From Candidatus Aminicenantes bacterium UBA876 (lineage in GTDB: Bacteria; Acidobacteriota; Aminicenantia; UBA2199), in assembly GCA_002294665.1 (NCBI GenBank), contig DBFQ01000063.1, forward strand, positions 1 to 15,763: DNA of 15,763 nt, written 5' to 3'. Shown here piece after piece: positions 13,644 to 15,763 of this stretch (the first letter of the stretch is position 1; every line of letters starts with the position of its first letter). A program made the position numbers and the translations under genes. Below the pieces are notes generated by a model that searched no databases, was not told where the DNA came from, and was given only the letters and a program-made list of their open reading frames with translations.

Positions 13644-15072
13644 AGCGGATCGGGATCTCGTTGCCGTCGCGATTGATGAACATCAGCACGCGGTCACCCG
13701 CACTCTTGCCGGAAATCAGGTCGCGGAATTGACGAACCGATTCCACATCGCTGCGATTGACTCCCAGGATGACGTCTCCGGGACGAAGCCCGTTTTCCGC
13801 GGCCACACCACCGCGCTCCACCTGGGTAACGACGATTCCCTTATCCGTGGCCAGGTTGTGGCGCCGGGCCAGGCTGGCGCTGTTGTTGACCACCACCATG
13901 CCCAGGTCCATGACTTCGCCGTTGCCTTCATCATCCTGCAGGCGTACTTTCAGTGAATCCGGCGCCTCTCCCACGGTAACCGGGATTTCCAGTTTATCCT
14001 TGCGCCGCACAACGGAAAGCGTGATCTTGGTGCCCGGACGGAATTCGGCGACCTGATTGCGGAAACGGCCCATCGATTCGATGGGCTGTCCGTTCAAGCC
14101 CACAATCACGTCATAACGCTGCAATCCGCTCTTCTGAGCCGGGGAGTTCTCTTCCACCGTCAACACCAGGATACCGCCCTCGGGCAGATCGTAATCTTCC
14201 GCTTCGGCATCGGTGATTTCGTTCATGCTGATTCCCAGATAGCCCCGCACCACGCGACCGGATTTTTTCAGGTCAGCCAGGACCCGCTGCGCCATATTGG
14301 ATGGAATCGCAAACCCGATGCCGATATTGCCGCCGCTGGGAGAGAGGATCACCGAGGCAATGCCGATGGCCTTGCCCTCGAGGTTCACCAGCGGACCGCC
14401 TGAGTTGCCGCGATTAATCGCCGCGTCGGTCTGGATGAAATCCTGGTAATCCACATCCAGGCCTTGCAGTTCACGGCCCTTGGCGGATACGATTCCCGAA
14501 CTCACGCTCAAGTCCTGTCCCAACGGGTTACCGATGGCCAGGACCCATTCGCCCACGGCCACGCGCGACGAATCGCCCAGTTCGATTTTCGGCAGATTCC
14601 TGGCGTCGATCTTCAACAGGGCCAAATCGGTCTTGGGATCCGTACCGATGTTTTTGGCCGTGTATTCTTTGCCCTTGTGGTCAATGACCTTGATCTTGAT
14701 GGCGTTTTTGACCACGTGGTAATTGGTGACGATATCGCCGTCAGCAGAAATGATAAACCCGGTTCCCACCCCGGACACACGCTGGCGCCGCCGGGGGGTG
14801 TTAAAAAAGCGGTCAAAAAGGTCGTCTCCGAAAAGCGAACCCTGCTGTTCGACTATGGCTTCAGAAACAACTTTCACCACCGCCGGTTTCACCTTGCGCA
14901 CCAGGGGTACAAAGTTCAGTGACGGTTGCACTTCTATGGATTGGGCCTGCACCGTTTGCGGCGCGATCGTCATCTGGTCGTCGGCGGACCGTTGCAGGTG
15001 CCCGAACGTCAAGGCAAAAAAAGCGGCTCCCAGTAGAAAACTGACTCCGGCTATCCACGCGATTTTCTTCAT
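13633..15072 (-). CDS. degP: periplasmic serine protease, HtrA/DegP family (Do-like)
   Basis: An envelope quality-control protease and chaperone of 479 residues. Residues 1-24 form a signal peptide or signal anchor. The trypsin-like domain (about 95-265) has H119 (NYHVV), D149 (DPKTDLAL) and S224 in GNSGGP (222-227). PDZ1 covers about 277-367 (GYLGI start) and PDZ2 about 388-475; a linker with FGDDLFDRFF (81-90) before the catalytic domain is the LA-loop region typical of Do proteases. The ATG at 15072 has a perfect AGGAGG 5 nt upstream; the longer frame to 15120 has no such site. Its last 11 bp overlap the 3' end of the convergent fatty acid kinase gene. DegP and DegQ cannot be separated here. 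Confidence 0.95.
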   Translation of the reverse strand: MKKIAWIAGVSFLLGAAFFALTFGHLQRSADDQMTIAPQTVQAQSIEVQPSLNFVPLVRKVKPAVVKVVSEAIVEQQGSLFGDDLFDRFFNTPRRRQRVSGVGTGFIISADGDIVTNYHVVKNAIKIKVIDHKGKEYTAKNIGTDPKTDLALLKIDARNLPKIELGDSSRVAVGEWVLAIGNPLGQDLSVSSGIVSAKGRELQGLDVDYQDFIQTDAAINRGNSGGPLVNLEGKAIGIASVILSPSGGNIGIGFAIPSNMAQRVLADLKKSGRVVRGYLGISMNEITDAEAEDYDLPEGGILVLTVEENSPAQKSGLQRYDVIVGLNGQPIESMGRFRNQVAEFRPGTKITLSVVRRKDKLEIPVTVGEAPDSLKVRLQDDEGNGEVMDLGMVVVNNSASLARRHNLATDKGIVVTQVERGGVAAENGLRPGDVILGVNRSDVESVRQFRDLISGKSAGDRVLMFINRDGNEIPIRFRF

Positions 15073-15130
15073 GTGTGCCTCCTTTCCGGCCCGTACCCGA
15101 AACCGATCCCGGCGTCTCAAACCATGGATG

Positions 15131-15160
15131 ATTATAACGGGAATACCGCTCCCTCGTCAA
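15131..15160 (-). promoter_or_regulatory. sigma-70 promoter of the htrA/degP gene
   Basis: On the minus strand TTGACG (15160-15155) and a perfect TATAAT (15136-15131) are separated by 18 bp. The predicted start near 15124 gives a leader of about 52 nt. The element resembles a housekeeping promoter; no obvious extracytoplasmic stress sigma motif was seen. Confidence 0.75.
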
Positions 15161-15217
15161 CAAGAGATGCGGATGGACCCGGCTCTCAATATAGACGCGC
15201 GCAACGGCCTCCGGGTT

Positions 15218-15763
15218 TCAATCCGGCGCGTCACATTGATGGCCGGCGCGCAGAAGATCATTGACGGTTTTTACCGGGGTAAAGGTCTTAACGGGGATCT
15301 CCACGAAGAAAGTCAACCAGTCGTGCATGGCCCCGTTCCACAGGCCCGGCCACTCCAGGGCGTACAACGGACGCCCCGCCCTCGTCTTGGATGTGACAAA
15401 GCAGGTTTCCGCGTTGACGAAATCGGTTAACGAAAATTTGCGGTCCTGATAATCCCGCAGCCCGCAAACCATATCCACGGGATTGAAATGCGTGGCTTTG
15501 GCGGCGATATCGCTCTGACCGGGATGCGCATGGTTGATCTGGGCGGATTCAACGATCTGCAACGACACCGATCCGGTCTCATCCCGAACCCAGAAAGGCC
15601 CCCCTCCGGGTTCACCCTGGTTGACAACCATGCCGCAGACACGGATGGGGCGATGCAGGTATTTTCGAATCCAACGAGTGCCCGCGTCGGCATCCAGGCC
15701 GGATGGCACGCGCTGCCCCATGACCTCGCGGATGTACTGTTCCGCTGCGGCCGCCGCACCCTG
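15218..15763 (-). CDS. DUF4301 family protein, 3' part only (runs off the right edge)
   Basis: The frame is open from the window edge; an internal ATG at 15721 is not the true start because codons upstream to 15763 continue in frame (EQYIREV before it). About 181 residues are visible. The block HFNPVDMVCGLRDYQDRKF, then ALEWPGLWNGAMHDW and finally TFTPVKTVNDLLRAGHQ match, from memory, the conserved C-terminal part of DUF4301 proteins of roughly 500 residues, common in Bacteroidetes and related environmental lineages. The biochemical function is unknown. It ends 145 bp before the htrA start, with the htrA promoter in between, so the two are probably not one operon. Confidence 0.75.
   Translation of the reverse strand, partial: QGAAAAAEQYIREVMGQRVPSGLDADAGTRWIRKYLHRPIRVCGMVVNQGEPGGGPFWVRDETGSVSLQIVESAQINHAHPGQSDIAAKATHFNPVDMVCGLRDYQDRKFSLTDFVNAETCFVTSKTRAGRPLYALEWPGLWNGAMHDWLTFFVEIPVKTFTPVKTVNDLLRAGHQCDAPD

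Noticed and set aside
15073..15120. Longer start of the HtrA protease at 15120.
   Set aside because: The AGGAGG at 15078-15083 fits only the start at 15072, and the extra residues (RRRDRFRVRAGKEAH) would precede an otherwise normal signal peptide.

Overview
The window looks like a chromosomal stretch from a moderately GC-rich Gram-negative bacterium. Signal peptides, a periplasmic HtrA protease, a periplasmic-type 5'-nucleotidase and an OlsF-type aminolipid synthase all point to an outer-membrane organism. Several promoters fit the sigma-70 consensus closely. The combination of a DUF4301 protein, an M64 peptidase, a DhaL-DegV fusion and intergenic DNA made of short heptamer repeats would suit an uncultured anaerobic lineage such as Aminicenantes or a relative. 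That placement is a guess from gene style, not something the sequence proves.

Layout: bases 1-465 hold no complete gene. They contain a possible transposase tail, a 23-24 bp repeat array, heptamer repeats and one copy of a 70-bp dispersed repeat. Bases 466-4250 (minus strand) form a tight operon in the order uridine kinase, purine-type phosphoribosyltransferase, adenosine deaminase, concentrative nucleoside transporter, with 8-nt and 4-nt overlaps and a 32-nt gap. A divergent gene at 4447-6210 encodes a two-domain acyltransferase resembling ornithine-lipid synthase OlsF, behind a perfect TTGACA/TATAAT promoter. The convergent gap 6211-6435 holds the second copy of the 70-bp repeat and several simple repeats. 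Bases 6436-9311 (minus) form a second operon: a 72-aa unknown protein, a secreted 5'-nucleotidase with an extra C-terminal domain, and thymidine kinase. A secreted M64-family metallopeptidase (9419-10780) diverges from it. An SDR oxidoreductase (10916-11734, minus, probably leaderless) diverges from a one-chain FakA-FakB-like fatty acid kinase (11817-13643). That kinase converges, with an 11-bp overlap, on an HtrA/DegP protease (13633-15072, minus). The right edge carries the 3' part of a DUF4301 gene.

How the genes work together: the two minus-strand operons describe a nucleoside scavenging route. Exported nucleotidase strips phosphate from extracellular nucleotides, the CNT transporter imports nucleosides, adenosine deaminase converts adenosine to inosine, and uridine kinase, thymidine kinase and the phosphoribosyltransferase return nucleosides and bases to the nucleotide pool. 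The OlsF-like protein and the fatty acid kinase both concern membrane lipids. HtrA and the M64 peptidase concern envelope or extracellular proteolysis.

The least ordinary items are the FakA/FakB single-chain fusion lacking the usual FakA C-terminal domain, the duplicated and degenerate nucleotidase C-domain, the small unknown protein coupled to that nucleotidase, and the dispersed 70-bp repeat that follows two different operons in the same sense orientation.
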